Below are positions 1 to 13,773 of a stretch of 64,000 bases of DNA, piece after piece; positions within the stretch are counted from its first letter, which is position 1; each line of letters begins with the position of its first letter. The notes beneath the pieces are model-generated. The model was not told the DNA's origin. It made no database searches and was given only the letters and a program-made list of their open reading frames with translations. Source of the DNA: Acanthaster planci (Eukaryota; Echinodermata; Asteroidea; Valvatida; Acanthasteridae); assembly GCF_001949145.1 (NCBI RefSeq), contig NW_019091363.1, forward strand, positions 1,304,387 to 1,368,386, in the 5' to 3' direction. The position numbers and the translations under genes are program-made.

Positions 1-85
1 CGGAACGGCCGCCCATCTAAATCAGACGGAGTTGCTGTGTCCCTGTTATTAGGAGTCTGAAGTTGAGTACAACGACAGCAAAGGT

Positions 86-91
86 ATGTAA
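86..91 (+). other. Minimal start-stop upstream ORF before GPCR A
   Basis: ATG directly followed by TAA lies 54 bases upstream of the GPCR A start. If this stretch is 5' UTR, such a start-stop element could dampen translation. Whether it is transcribed is unknown; the same bases (GGTATGTAA) also resemble a splice donor. Confidence 0.25.
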
Positions 92-144
92 CGGCAGGTA
101 GTCGTCGTCGCTCATAGTTTGTCCCAGACATTTTGCGTCGAAGC

Positions 145-1182
145 ATGAAAAACCAAACAACTCCAGGGACCCCGGAGGACGGGCCGGCCAGCAGTCTCCT
201 TGAACGGCAGATTTTGAGTGTGTTCCTGGCCCTGATCTTGGTTCTAGGCACAGTTGGCAACATGATCGTTATACTTGCGGTAATTCTGTCGCACAAGCTC
301 CGTACCAAGACGAATCTGTTCGTGGTCAACCTAAGCATTGCCGACTTTCTGACTAGCGTTCACCTCGTCTGGATCATCGTGGCCTTCCTGAGCGAGGACG
401 GCTGGCCGTTACCGGACGGTCTCTGCGTGTGGTGTGGGTTCGTCCTGATCACTTGCATCGGCGCAAGCGTCTATACCTTAGCCTGCATCGCAATCAATCG
501 TCTCGTTTTGATCCGTTACGGCCCGGCAGCATATCGAGTTCTATGCCGACCAGTGATAATAGCTGCTATGCTGGCAACTATCTGGGCGATACCGCTGTGC
601 ATGGCCTCAATACCCATCGTCTCAGACTTCGGGGAGCTGGGTTACAGTAGCAGATTCAGGACTTGCATAAAAAACCACGCCCACCAGTATGCTAAGCAAT
701 ACGACATTCTCTTGTCCCTTACTTACTACCCCGTCTCGACGGCAGTGATTATTATCAGTTACTTTAAAGTATTTCTTTACTTACGTTCCCGCGTCAAGAA
801 ACTCGCACCTGGTGTGGCCGAAGCCACGGTATCCTCGGTCGTACAAGAGAGTGATCTCCGAAGCCGGCCTGCCCAGCAGGACGCTCGGCCAAAGCTCCGC
901 GAGAGACTGGACAAACGGCAGGTGCAGGTCACCAAAAACATGTTTTACGTCGTCTGTCTCTTCTTTCTGTGCACCACGCCGTACGGACTAGCCCTCCTGT
1001 GCAACCACCTGATTTGCCTGCGTCTGACTTCATACGCAGCTGTTGTGCTCTCTCTGAACAGTTGCATAAATCCCGTCGTCTACGCCACCAAACATCCCGA
1101 CTTTAAGAAGGTGATTCAGTGTATTTTGCTCTGCCGGCCGAGGAAGATCCCTCAGCGAATTAAATTTTGTGGTGATACCTAG
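145..1182 (+). CDS. Rhodopsin-class GPCR (GPCR A), melatonin-receptor/Tre1-GPR84-like
   Basis: Complete single-exon receptor of 345 residues starting at the first in-frame ATG (145); the open frame extends 12 bases upstream only through a TTG. Seven hydrophobic segments are visible, with TM1 GTVGN (N39), TM2 NLSIAD (D67), TM3 around 94-120, TM4 W147, TM5 proline P196, TM6 LCTTP (C276, P279) and TM7 NPVVY (N309-Y313). A TM3 cysteine (C94) and an ECL2 cysteine (C174) can form the usual disulfide. N3 lies in an N-glycosylation sequon. The DRY position reads INR (117-119), so the acidic residue is replaced, and ICL3 is long and basic (about 213-263). It would sit in the plasma membrane and signal through G proteins. 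It is clearly paralogous to the receptor at 19707. Family placement comes from motif style, not a search; the ligand is unknown. Confidence 0.93.
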   Translation: MKNQTTPGTPEDGPASSLLERQILSVFLALILVLGTVGNMIVILAVILSHKLRTKTNLFVVNLSIADFLTSVHLVWIIVAFLSEDGWPLPDGLCVWCGFVLITCIGASVYTLACIAINRLVLIRYGPAAYRVLCRPVIIAAMLATIWAIPLCMASIPIVSDFGELGYSSRFRTCIKNHAHQYAKQYDILLSLTYYPVSTAVIIISYFKVFLYLRSRVKKLAPGVAEATVSSVVQESDLRSRPAQQDARPKLRERLDKRQVQVTKNMFYVVCLFFLCTTPYGLALLCNHLICLRLTSYAAVVLSLNSCINPVVYATKHPDFKKVIQCILLCRPRKIPQRIKFCGDT

Positions 1183-4100
1183 CACAGCACATGTATTTTG
1201 TGAAGAACGTACAGTCCAAAGTGCCGCCGAGCCTCGTCAACTCTTTCCAATTATCAATCAAGTAGACTGTAACTGATGGGTCTATATAAGTTGACAATTA
1301 TCCAGCCCAGCGACCTGTCAAATGCATATCAGTCACCTTTACAGACCGTAGCTGTTGACACAAACACAATTTCACTTAACAATGCACAACTATCAGCAAT
1401 TCTTAATGAACGACCGCATTCGTACTTAAATTTTGAACCACACTCCTCAAAATTAGTTCCGAAGTTAAATTCTATGACCTGAATTCTGTGTTGTTTGCTT
1501 CGAAGTGAACATAGCATCCAAGATGTTTGGCACAGCTTAATTGAATAGGAATTCTTTTTTTGATTTTTGTGGAATCTCCGAAAGAGCATTCGAAGTTGAT
1601 ATTCTTTTGAAAAAGGAAAACATCATTGAGTGCCAATGTAGCCAAAAGCTAACTTTGTTTAAAATCGAAATTGATAATTGTGCCTTCTAATTACAACGTG
1701 TGCCTTATTTTGAAACAAACCTGAAAAAGGATGATTGTCCGTGTTAAAGTGCTCACTTTACCGTTCAAATCTAGTTTATTGAGAAGAAAAAATTCTTAAT
1801 TCGGGCATTATCGACAAAATTTATTGCTACCGGTTTATGACTAGACCCCACGAAATGAGATGTAGCCTAACGCCTTTCCCCCAGTAATTTTGGTTTAGTT
1901 TGCATTACACGTAAAAAGAGCAAAGGTGTACTCATTGTTTTAATCAACCACTATGGCATCATAATGAAAATGGATGTCATGAATAATGGGCAGGGCTCCC
2001 ATTGCAATACCACTTTAAAGGTCTTTAACTCAAAAGTGGCTCTGGCGACTTGCAAATGGTGTCGTTAGGTTAGATCCCATTAATCTTGGTAAAGGAAATA
2101 TCCGTTGACCTTTACTGCAACAGTTAACATTACGAACTTTTTAAGGGCCAATGAGCGCCAAAGATTGTTCCAGTCAACCGTAGGGAGCAAGGTTGTCGAG
2201 GCTTAGTCAGAGCACGAGGTCAGGAGCACTGAAGTGGTTATCCTTCTAGTTATTATCGGTGATGTAATTAAGGAGGAAGTGGCATTGGGGCCATGGGCCC
2301 CCACTCGAGGTGTGTGCCCCGTGTGCCCCCCGATGAGAAATTAGAGAAGGAAAAAAGAACTAAGTGCCCCCTTCAGAAAAGAGGGCCCCGAAAAGTGCCT
2401 TCTTGCCAAATGCTCCCACACTGTTATTGTTAATCAATAAAAATATGCTGTCCTACAGTAACGTTTCAATTGAATTTATCACTATTTAATTGCTGTGGCC
2501 AACCCCGAAATCGATGCACATTATTTTGACTTGATGCAGAGCAGCCTTGGTTAAGTATCTGCGAGACAGGAACACGTCAGACTTTGTCTAACACTAAGCA
2601 TAATTAAAATGTCAGTAGTGTGTGTGTGTATACCCGCGTCGTTGAGTGCAGCCTTCCGAATACGACCTGACATTAAACATCACATTGCTTCCATAAACAC
2701 GACATAAATTGCCTTTGCCAGGAAACGATATCTTTGTTAAGTGTACTACTTAAACTTTGTTGTGGTAAAAAACAGTTTGCGGTTTCCCTCTGTACATTCA
2801 CACAGCCCCTGCCTGAATGTACCGATTGACATAGGCCTACGCGTATTTAGATTCTATGTGAATGAACAGACAATTTTGAACAGCGCGGTTACGCTGATTA
2901 CTTTGATTAACACCTGACATGATTCTATATATATGTCGTCAGTTTAGGGAGCAGCGCCCGTTTTTGGATTCCTACCACACATAGTGATCCCCATTCGACT
3001 TTTCATGTGTTAAGGTTTCGAAGTTAGAGTAAAGCTTCGGCTGTTCGTTATCTGTGTAACTGGCACCGCCTTCAGTCCAAAAAAGGTCCTAGAAAGTTTA
3101 CCAACGTGTTCCTTCTTTTCGATGAAACTCCAAACAACATTTTTGTTTCCTTTAAATATAAGAGATGAAAAAACGTTTAATCACAAAGTGAAATTTCCTT
3201 CAAGATTTGTGAAAAGATTTTATATATAGAGAAAGGAAATGCATGTAACTAATATAAGTAATAATCGTCTATGGTTGATGAATGGCTAGGCAGGTACACC
3301 AAAGCCGCAGTTTTCAGAATAAACTAACCTTTTGCAGCCCTTATACAACTAGCACATGATGAACTTTCTCTCGTTCTTTAACATGGCAGTTTTATCACCG
3401 AATTTATGACTTTTCATCAAAACACCCTACCAAACCGTACCTTCTTTTTCTCTTGTTCAGTGGCTGGCTCAGCAGACGATATAGAATAGAGCTGGGGGGT
3501 ATATCAATTCCATGCCGCTGTTTGAGCGGAATCACACAGCCGGCAGACGCATACAATTTGACGAAAACAAGCTTGCATATATATACTCGGTTCAGTCTTT
3601 GTTCAATTTCTGGTACGTATTTAATACTCGCTCTCACGAAACTGCAGTATAAATGTTATTTTCCATCAGCCATACCGTACTGCGTTAAAAAATGTTTGGA
3701 CAGGTCGCTCATTGCTGCTAGATATTTTTAATACATAGACGTCTCTCTTTGAGACCATGGGGAACGGGAAGGTCGTTTTAATCCATCTTTAATTAATACT
3801 CAGTGAGGACGGCGATGAGTGGGAAGAGCTTATAGATACTGTACGTAATCGAGATGACTTCGGCTACACTTCAACATATCTACAATGGCCTTGCTACGTT
3901 AAAGCTGTCCTCCAAGGTGATGGTACGCAAAATATTTGGATCATGCAATTTCAAGGAATACGAAACAAATGCAACTTCCCCAATTGGCTCAACACTGCAG
4001 GCACAAGGCAATGGGTTTCGGTGTCACTTGCCAGCTGTGAACTGCAGAAACAGAAGACGGAGGGTCCTCGGAAATAGGCTGATTACCGAGCACTGAAGGA

Positions 4101-7100
4101 CTCAGGACAAATTAAAAATTGAACGAGTGTCAATAAAAAGATATGCATTTCTCACCAGTACTGTAACTGTCCATCCGTCCACCACATTGCATCCTGTGTA
4201 TGATCCCAGGCGCAAACAAGCGTAAAACACTATTTGACCTCGGGGATGGGCTATTGAATCATCCACCATTTTCGTGGTGAGACAAAACATCAGGCGGATT
4301 ATGAGAATTTATCGGACTTGCCATAAATACACATAAAGCCGCTTTTCAAAGTTCCATGGCCGGGTAAGTCAAGCCCCCAGTACAACCCCCCCCCGCAGTT
4401 TCCAGCACAAATTTACATGCACCACAGCATTGACCGAACGATTGGTTTAGCGTAAGTAATTCATATGTTATTACTGAATACTCGTGTTGGTGGCTGTCTC
4501 CTTGACTTTGGCTTTATTGCCTTACCAACTGCCTTTGCCCGTATAAGGTATAATACCCAATATATTATGGTACCCAGCCATGCCTTTCCTAAAAACGTTT
4601 TGTCAAAAAAAAAAAAAAAAAAGGAAAAGGGTCAATAGGGTTGGTACGTCGCCGCCATATGGAATCGTTTATCCTTGCCAATTGCAAAAACGCTTGTCCA
4701 ATTAGGGATAACTATTTGTTTTATGTGCTGGCAAATTATGCAGTGTAAGTCAATCACCCTCAATGGGCCACTTTCACTGTACATCTAAACGCGTCAACAG
4801 AATGTCTGCAGCGCCACCTGTAAGCACGTAAACGCAATCTGTCAACAGACAGACGTAAACAAAAAACGCTACAGTTTGAAAAGTAAATCCAGTCTTTCTA
4901 AAAATTGGTATCGATCGCAGGTGGCTCTACGCTAGGTGGGAGTAGATTTCCCGAACACAAATTTGATGGAAGGAGTCCCTTGACAATGCGTATATAATTT
5001 GGCTGTGTGTACATTTTTTATCTGGTATTTGGTTTGTACGTGCTGTACCGAATTTTGTTGATTTGAGAACGCCGCAACAATTTCATTGTACCAAGTCACG
5101 ATAATTCCTTTTGTATTTTTCGTTTTTCTTTTACTTACAACCATTATGTCATTGCTCGGTATTATGAAGCCAGTCCTTTCAAGTGCATGATTATGCCTCC
5201 TGATCCGGGTTACGCAACATTTTTATGCGTAACGCATGGCTACCGATACCGGACGTTTAAATATTCATGCACGTCAGGGGGAATTAACTAGTCTGAGAAC
5301 CAGACTATAATATTGGGGTTATAGCAGTCTGCGACAGGTTTGCCCACCGCACCTCCAGCAGGTCTGATGAATTATGACTCTCAAGGCTTATACCCATCTT
5401 GGAACTATAGATAAAAAGTCACATATGCACAGTTTGACAGACGGAAAATTCACTGGTTGATGTCATTATGAAAAAAGGGCACAAAGGGGAGAAATCCGGC
5501 GGAACTTCGTCGTCTTTGATGCACAACTCAATTCGTTTTCCCGTTGGGGGACGGCAAAAATGTACACGACATGCCAAATATTGAACTGAATAAGTCTTAA
5601 CAGAAATGCAATCTAATCACAAAATGGACAATTTCCATGTATTCTTTGGAAAACAATTTTGGCTACTGTAAACAGTTTTATCAAGAATTTAGTGGTTTTA
5701 CCCTGATTTCACATTTTCTGTATTACTCAGTTTTTATTTTGTTCCGAAAACACCATACATGGCGACTTTTGCAACATAAGAGAGCGCGCACGAATGTCTG
5801 GTTCCCATACCAATCGTACTCACTCCTTTCATAAATTTCTACCAGTCACGCGACCAGACTAGAAATCCGAGGAACAAGAGCGATGTTGTTTACGAGCCGT
5901 ATATCGATTGGAAAAAAAAATGGAGTGAGTTTGAAGGAGGAAAAGGCCTGGAGCAAAAAAAAAAAAAAAGAAGGAAAAAAATTGACTGCCAACTCCAACG
6001 GGCGCACCGCGCATTGAGTGTATACATATTCCGTCGGCCAAAGTTGCCGTCACAGGAAACTTCTGCTTGACCTTTGAAGCGTTGTTCACGTGCGATGAAC
6101 CATTGCGACCGTCACGCGTCGCTGTGCTCGTAATTTTGCCTTAGAAATTTTTATTTTTCATATTTTTCGTGGAAAAAAACCGTTCAGTGGATATGAATGG
6201 ATGGGAAGGGCAGCATACAAGTATGTTATGATATCTGGTATAGGCCCTACCATAAAAATTCAAGCCCCATTTCTGTCTTTAGGCGCTGCTTCCAACAACT
6301 GCACAATTATTACCTGGAAATGTATGCCATTTTTAATATTTTTTATTTACACATTGTGCGCGCAGCACAATTTAGCATATGGAAGACAGCAAAACGGAAG
6401 TTGTCTGTGCCGATCACTTCGGCATTTTCGGTTGACTCAAGATCGAGTGCGCCCGCTGGAATTGGCAGTCCATTGTTTGTTTTCCCCAATGTCTATGGAA
6501 AATCCAAATTAGTTTTCCTGACATAAAAAAAATGGAAAAGCCTGTTCGTGTTTTGGAGAAGGTTAGTGGTAGAATGTTTCCGACTTGTGATAGTAAGGAG
6601 CGCTGAGTAGCCGACACATAATTTCTCATAGGCCTAATATACATGTAAGTTGATGTGTAACGCGTCTCATAATATATTTAAACTTGCCCGTCCTAATATT
6701 GCCAACATATATGTCTTCTTTACACATACTGCCCAGAATTTATGTAATTAGAATTTCCGTTGTGTGTGTGTCAAATTTCTGCCTAGATGAATTACCCAGT
6801 GGAAAGTTACTTGGAGATGTTCGATTCCCCACATCTTCTTTTATGTCTAGTTCTATCTCATCTGCGATGCGCTCATGTCTTGCTTCCACTTCGTGTGTGG
6901 CAAGAAAGAATGGACAATCTGGAAAGGAAAAAAAAAAGGAGGAGATCCATTGGCGTGTACTAAGTCAAGTGATGGAGGTACCTGTCTGTGTACCAGTAAT
7001 GTTTAATTGAATCCTTCATTCATAGTTTGATTTATCCGTAAACTATTAACCCTGTTGGAGGAGAGCTAAGTTGAATGATCCATAAAACAAACCCATTGGA

Positions 7101-10100
7101 AGGAATGTTGTAACCCACCGTACTTCAGTCGTCTGGGAGTTAACATATCTGAGAAATTTTTTTCAAAATTTCCTCATAAGCTAGGAATGTTCTCTCAGTC
7201 TCTGATTCATGACTTCCCGCATTACTGCCCGAGTGACCATTCATCAATATTATTTTTTTTTAAAAGTGGCATCATGATGCAACATTTGTCCAACCTGTAC
7301 AGACCTTAATATATTTGGGGAGATTTACTACCATCATAAAATTTCAACTTAAAAAGTATATGGTTTATAATAAAAAAGGAAAAAAACGTGTCGAATCCAT
7401 GGGTTTATTCCATGATTTTAGTGTTTGGAAAGCCCTACTAAAACAAGTATTTATGATTCCTTGAATTCTTGGAAAAATCCGCACTGGAAAATAAATTCTT
7501 ATGTACTTTTACACATTCTTTATGTGGTGGTTGTAGGACAGCTGAGAAGAGCCGCTGAACTGAAGGCCCATGAAGACATATACTTTGACGGATACGTAAT
7601 TAAACACAGACTGTGTGGGGATTGAAGTGAAGTATCCAAGACATTGTTTCATGATGTATGCAAGATGTACCACTTGCCACGGTGAGTTTTGTTGTAGTTA
7701 AACTTTTATAGCATGAAACAGGCTGAACATGTTTCTTTACGATTCACACTTTCATTACTATTATGTATACTAAAGTCACGCACGATTTATACAGGCCTCT
7801 TAAGGGTGGAAAACAGATTGCGCTTTCCCAGACCAAAGTTTTATTTCTCCATATCTGTTGACAGAGGGTTATTATTATTTTTTCTGTTTCCTTAACAGTT
7901 CGTCATCTGATACCTTAGGGGATGCCTTCCAGGAACCCTTTAGGATCTTCTGTATCACAGTTACTGAGCCATGTCAATATCATTCACAGCAAGAAATCAA
8001 CCACTCTGGCGTCACTGCCGGCGAGGTTTATTTTGTGGTGGCCAAGACTCCACCTTTGGTGGTAAAATGTAGAACTTGTAAAACTGTGTTTTAAACACAG
8101 TCTGGTGCCATTATATACAGCAGCAGAATGAAATTTGATTCTAAATAGGTGATGCAGACTGGTTACTGTTCTAAAGTCTTTGAAATTTGGTCCATCATTA
8201 AACATACCTTTAATTAACAGCACCCTTCCTAACAGTGTTCTAACATGCCAAGTTGCAATTTACTTTCTTTTATGCTCATGTATGCCCAGTTTGTGCATTC
8301 AGCTTCACTTTTGAATAAAAATTCAGACCTTGTAAAACAATCTTAATGCAGTTTAATGTTATAAGGTTGCTCGATTAACTTTGGTTCTACTTAGATGAAA
8401 TTTGGGTGAAGTCCAGTCGAAGTAATTTTAGTAATGCATGCTGTATAAATAGTAACATCACTCCACAATATATCTTAAAGTGTTCAACTTGCCATGATGC
8501 GATGTATAGTTTCATTTTACTTTTATTTACGAAATTTTTGCAGTCAAATTTACTTCTGGTTAGCCACGTTTACTAATTTATTTTAATTTCCGATTCTTTC
8601 TGTCATTAGCTTAAACATGACAAAATGTGAAGACTGAATTTCTTTTAAAAAGAGGGTGTGACCTGATAATGCAAAGGTTGGAAATAAATGCATCTGTATC
8701 ACAGAAACCAACTGATACAACGCAAGGTTAGCTTTTGTAAATTTATTGCCAGTTATTGACCCGAATGAAGTTTTACCAAGTGAAACTTTGGAAGAAAATA
8801 TAATGCAAAAACTGCTGCAAAGTACTTGCAGGCTACAGTGACCCAAACTACAGATAAAAGTAGGAGGGCCTGGTGTTCGATCCTAGTAGGATCTCTCAAA
8901 GGCAAAAGGTTTACATGTACATTATGTTTTAAGTAACTGACAAAATATGCAGCATGACCCCCCCCCCAAAAAAAACATGGCTGGCTAGAGTAGGCACAAT
9001 CATGGTTGAGCCTAAGGCCCCCGAATGTCTCAGGTTTGTGGTCAGGGGTTGGCTCTGAAACCGGTAAGGCGACACGGTATTTTTTTCATGTGTTTTTTCT
9101 GGGTAATGATGTCCAGGTGCTGAGTACGTAGTATGCTCAAGAGAGAACACAGGCTTCTGAAATTGATATTGCTGGGCCTACATGATCGTTAAGTTGGGCC
9201 CTTTTTGTCGATTCGCTCTAGTCTGGTTTCAAGACGTGAAGATCCTTGACAACTCACGATTAAATTGAAGGGGAATAATCAGACCATCTCATCTTGTAAT
9301 AACTATAACTAGAATAACATTGTTGACACCCGTGCATGCTAAATGGGCTAGGGTGCATACAAAAAGCCGCAAATTTAAAGTCAGATTTCACCTTTTTGTA
9401 CCCTTTTGTTGGGGCGACAACATTCACCACTGGATTCCCTTGTTTCAAACTACGCGTACGCTAGTTTTTCTGTAATTCTGAGTCGTGTGTCCGTGAAAGT
9501 GAAACGCATGAACGCATCGTCTGCGCAACGCACCCAAAAACGAACATATGCAAAGCCGCCTTTGCTGCCGTTATTGATGTTCATAATGAGTTTTCTTTCT
9601 CAACAACGATAAGAGACACAGATAACTAAATAAATTGCCTATCTCAGCTAAACCAGGTGCACAAACAGCATTAGTACTCTACTCAGTTGAAATAAATATC
9701 TTTCAAAGTCATATTGAAAGCGACTGTTTCCTGTGCATTTGTAACATTCGTTCGTTTAAATATTTAAACGCACTGATGTTCCGGGAGAACGGGCCAAAAA
9801 CTGTGATTAAATCCAGGGAAAATATCTGTCCGCTGGAGGAAGGATAAAATATCATAATTAATCTTATTTTAAAGCACTTTAAATGTATACATTATCGCGG
9901 ATTTCTTTCACATATACACCGCAAAATCCTTTTTAGCTTCCTAGTAATTATTCTTTTTTCAGTAGCGCGTTGACTGCGTATAAAGGTCAAGGTCGGATTG
10001 AATTAGCTTCAAACGTGATCAACGGTCTGAATAGCCCTTTCATGATTTTGTCTACTGCAACAGAAATTTATACCGCTTATTATAAAGCGACGCTACGATG

Positions 10101-12678
10101 TAGTGATGTAGTGAGGTTGCACTAGCGCGATGATTCCAACTTCTTGGTGACTGAGAATTTTCATGGTTTTAGACGTCGGTCAATTAAGACACCTAGAATT
10201 AAAACAAATGTAAATGCTCGATACGATGGGGATACGAACCCACCGTTAATGTCCAGCAATGTGGAATGTCTGGTGCAGAGGTTGACATGCAATGCCGCTG
10301 GAATGTTTAGATGCTCTTGTTAGGCAGAGCGGCGAAACAGAAAGTTCGGCCTCATTACTGTTGAGAGCCAGGCTGTAAACGAGACAGCTACGATTAACTA
10401 AGACAGATTGTTGGGAAAAGGCAGACCTTCCTGTTCGTGTTTGCCAGGCACATTTACCAACCTGACAGCAATTAGGCCTACGGGCCGACATAATACGGTG
10501 AAGAAGCTTGCTCACGCACAACGCGCATTATTTACCAAATGGAGAAGATTACTTCGGCGAAGTAATGGAAACCCTGTCACGTCTCGGTCTGCGCCAGTTT
10601 GGAGCGCAAACAAGGTTTGGCATGTCCGTGGAGGATGCGACATGCTGTAATGGGCGCGCACACAAACAAGGCTAGGGAAGCCGAGTGGAGATATAAACAG
10701 CGAGTGAGGGGGGAAATAATAAGTAATTTGGATGGAAAACCCGCGCTTGACCTGAGTTGACTTTTATGAGCTGAAGATAAAATGTTCTCGCAGCCTTTTA
10801 CCACCCAATGTTCAGGTGATTACTTCTGGACAAAAATAGAAAAATATTAGTACGTCACAGGAGTCCATGGAATCGTGATGCGTGAGCAAACTCCTGTTAT
10901 CGCCCCAGTCTCTGGTTTTCGCCGCAGTTCTTAAGATTTGATCTTTCAAATGCTACAAAACATTAGCATTTTTCTTGAACCCAAATTGGTGGCTAGAGTC
11001 CTTATCAACGCAGGCATAAAGTACAAGAAGTCTGTCTCTGGAACCCCGAAATCGTAATCAGGAAAAAAGCTGGCTCAAAACCAATGGCAAGCAATGCCGA
11101 GAAAGGCTGAGAAAGGCTAACTAGATGAGCCCTCCAAAAATCAGAAAGCCTGATATCCCTTCAATAGAAACAAGACAGTGTCAGGTTCCATCGATGTCCC
11201 TCAGTGCTAATAAAAACCGTTGTTAAGTTCAGAAAAAGGATGGAACTCAACAAACCACCAATTTCTCCTGTTTTGTTTGAATCTAAGCATCACATTTCCC
11301 TGCAGTAAAAGATTGAAATCTGAACTGCCAAACTCTCCCGGGCAACTGCATTGCCAGACCGAAACCCGCCTCCTCAAACGGCATAGTGCATTGGGTTGTA
11401 ATCGCTCCTTAAAGATGCCTGTGGGTTTTTTGGAGGGTGCGGTTGTTTGAAAGTAATGGAGGCCTTTAAATGAATCATGTGCCCCAACGAACGAAGTTTA
11501 CTCGGGAACTTTTTTTTTCTTAACTCCACGATCCTTTTTCAATGTATGAGAGCTATTTGATTGTTTAATTTTTTGTTCAGCTTGAGTGAAAAGGGTTTTT
11601 TCAATACATTTCAAATGCTTCATTTTTTATTATATTCTATTGAATAGAATGCTGTTGCTATGATGTCATTTTAGCGACGCTTTTCATAAAATTGTGAACC
11701 CTCAATTTGCTCAATGGAAAGTACTTTTTGCGAAAACTTTGCTACTTTGTCAACCACCATGAACTGGGAAACAACGAATCGTCAAAGAAAAAGAAAATTT
11801 GACATTGTAAACATACAGCATTATCGGAGGCGTTTTTGTGCCAATTTGACTTCAGTATTGGCCAGGTTTCTTCATGGAAGGACATCACACCTTTGTCTAT
11901 GAAAATATGTAAATGTGAACTACCGTTCAAACAAGGTATTTGTTTCTCATTCCCCTTAAAAATGGCAAAATGAAAAAAAAAATGGATTAAATGCGACACA
12001 AAAGTACACAGCCCTTGGAAAAGTGGGTGACTCCCCCGACCTTAGCATCAAAAATCTACTAACGAATAGTTTGAGTAAAGTTTTTTTCAGGGGGGGGAGG
12101 TATTAAGTAACTGTCTTTAAGAGGTCTGGTTGCCGCATACACTGCTATCTCTATGTCATGGATTTCGGCTGCTGATTCCTTTTTATTTAAAGAAAGCACT
12201 GCAAAACTAAAATATTCAGCTCACTGAAAATGATAAATAGTTTCATCACCACACACGAATATCCTACATTCGACGACGAAGGTTCCTACCTCAGATCACT
12301 ACGTTTAATTCCGAGGGGTCAAATTTGAGGCACACTGAACTGAATAACATAAACTGCTAAAAGAACAAATAAGGAAAAAAAAGGGGTACACGCGCATGAT
12401 TAGGCCCAGTTGTACATCCGCAAGTCGAGGTTGTTCCCAACCATGTTGTTGGTATCTATATATTACCGGAGACTACAACCGGATGAAATCTACTCATGTA
12501 CTCTATTCCAGCCTGTTTTTACTAATAAAAGGTATCCAAGGCCTCTATCAATCAAGTGGAGTCGTGTGTTGTCGGACTGAGGTGAGCGAGGACCAGGATC
12601 ACGATTGTATTAAGTGAAACTGCAATGACCTTTTTATTAGACACTTTTTTCCGGCGACTCTTCCATGTATGAAACTGT
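1183..12678. other. Long non-coding stretch after GPCR A
   Basis: No recognisable gene. The first AATAAA downstream of GPCR A is at 2436-2441, which would imply a 3' UTR of over 1.2 kb if used. A C/G-run-rich patch of repeated GTGCCCCC-like words sits at about 2285-2415. An 18-A run occurs at 4605-4622 and a 15-A run at 5955-5969. The open frames here (up to about 109 codons) show no family motif and are of the size expected by chance in AT-rich DNA. Position 10229-10260 resembles the B-box side of a tRNA-derived repeat on the minus strand, but no cloverleaf could be built. Confidence 0.6.
7538..7681 (+). other. Possible isolated exon or gene relic
   Basis: A pyrimidine/TG-rich tract ending in TTGTAG precedes this block and CACG-GTGAGT follows it, so it has acceptor-like and donor-like borders. 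One frame reads GQLRRAAELKAHEDIYFDGY and on to a stop at 7623-7625, so as coding sequence it could only be a terminal exon. No family was recognised. This could easily be coincidence. Confidence 0.15.
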
Positions 12679-13080
12679 AGTACATTTCCTTTTTGGTTAA
12701 ATGCAGAGAAAGTGCACTTTTTAAACTTTTAAAATCGTCCATTCCTTCCTGGACAACTGAGGGCGCTCCGCATAGGTTTTCTGTTCCAATTGTGAACCAA
12801 GAATTTTTGAGAATGGGACTTGACGGTATGCGCGTAAACAGCAAGGAATCAGCGAAGAAATAAAAATGTAATCCAGCAAATTTGCAAGAGTTTTTGTGTA
12901 CAAAGTATAACATTGAGGCTTTCTTCCTGTGATGACTTTGCAGTTTTGCTCACGAATATGGAAATCTCATTAGCTTAAAAACAAAAGTGTAGTAAAATAC
13001 CCTTTGAAATAATGAACCAAAGTTGAAAATAAGGTTAACTGAGACATAAAGTTGCATTCTGAAGGTTTTGTATTAAATTG
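12679..13080 (+). repeat. Dispersed repeat family R1, copy 1
   Basis: About 400 bp matching 38731-39205 in the same orientation and 23884-24290 in reverse. Shared blocks include TTTTCTGTTCCAATTGTGAA, GGTTAAATGC followed by AGTGCACTTTTT, and the end block GGTTTTGTATTAAA. It is non-autonomous: no protein is conserved between the copies. Edges are approximate. Confidence 0.7.
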
Positions 13081-13317
13081 ATTGCAGCTATACCATATTT
13101 TACAAGATGTAGAGGAAACTTTAACCATGAATGTTGGCGTTCAGTTTAGCATTATGACCTTGATAAAACCCAAATTTGTTTTGCACTTAATCAACATAAT
13201 TCAAATTTGTTCACAGAGTTTTTAAGAAGGCAGATGGACGATTTTAAACCAACAATGTGCATATTATAAATTATGTGATCAATATTCTGCTTCACACAAC
13301 GCCGGAGTAAAACTTTG
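13081..13317. other. Short non-coding interval between repeats
   Basis: AT-rich sequence with no gene or repeat recognised. It ends at the target duplication of the element starting at 13324. Confidence 0.5.
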
Positions 13318-13323
13318 TCATCT

Positions 13324-13767
13324 TATGGCGTGCAAAGTTAACATTTAATCCCGGAATAGAGATATCTCTATTCTTAAGTTACCACTTCCCGAGGTCGGAT
13401 ACTATTCCTAAGTTACAAGGTCGCCCTCTCCACTTTGTGTTTAAAAATCTATTATCTTGAGGGGTTTTGAATCCGCGTCCCAGTACTTGTACTCCCGTGG
13501 TTGATTACATCAGGAAACTTTTTCACAACCCTCTGGCTCAGTGAAGCTTTGTGCGTTACGTCACAATAACCTTTCTGTTGACTCATTGTGCGGAACCGGA
13601 AACAATAGAGAGATCTCTATTGAAACAGGACTTACAATAGAGATATCTTTATTAGGACTAGAGAGATCTCCATTAGGACGAGAGATATCTGTATCAAGAA
13701 TAGAGAATAGAGACTAATAATAGAGATATCTGTATACGCGGATTAAATGTTAACTTTGCACGCCATA
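13324..13767. mobile_element. MITE-like element with 28-bp perfect TIRs and 6-bp TSD
   Basis: The termini are perfect inverted repeats of 28 bp (13324-13351 and 13740-13767), beginning TATGGCGTGCAAAGTTAACA. TCATCT stands directly outside both ends (13318-13323 and 13768-13773), as expected of a 6-bp target-site duplication. The interior contains several near-palindromic words of the form AATAGAGATATCTCTATT, clustered at 13354-13372 and 13604-13735. There is no coding capacity, so it would need a transposase in trans. The superfamily is not assigned. Confidence 0.85.
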
Positions 13768-13773
13768 TCATCT

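Noticed and set aside
133-144. Extension of GPCR A to position 133
   Set aside because: The frame there begins with TTG; the first ATG is at 145, which is the natural start in a eukaryote.
10229-10330. Minus-strand tRNA-like B box (GGTGGGTTCGTATCCCC)
   Set aside because: No matching acceptor stem, D arm or anticodon arm could be drawn; at most a relic of a tRNA-derived SINE.
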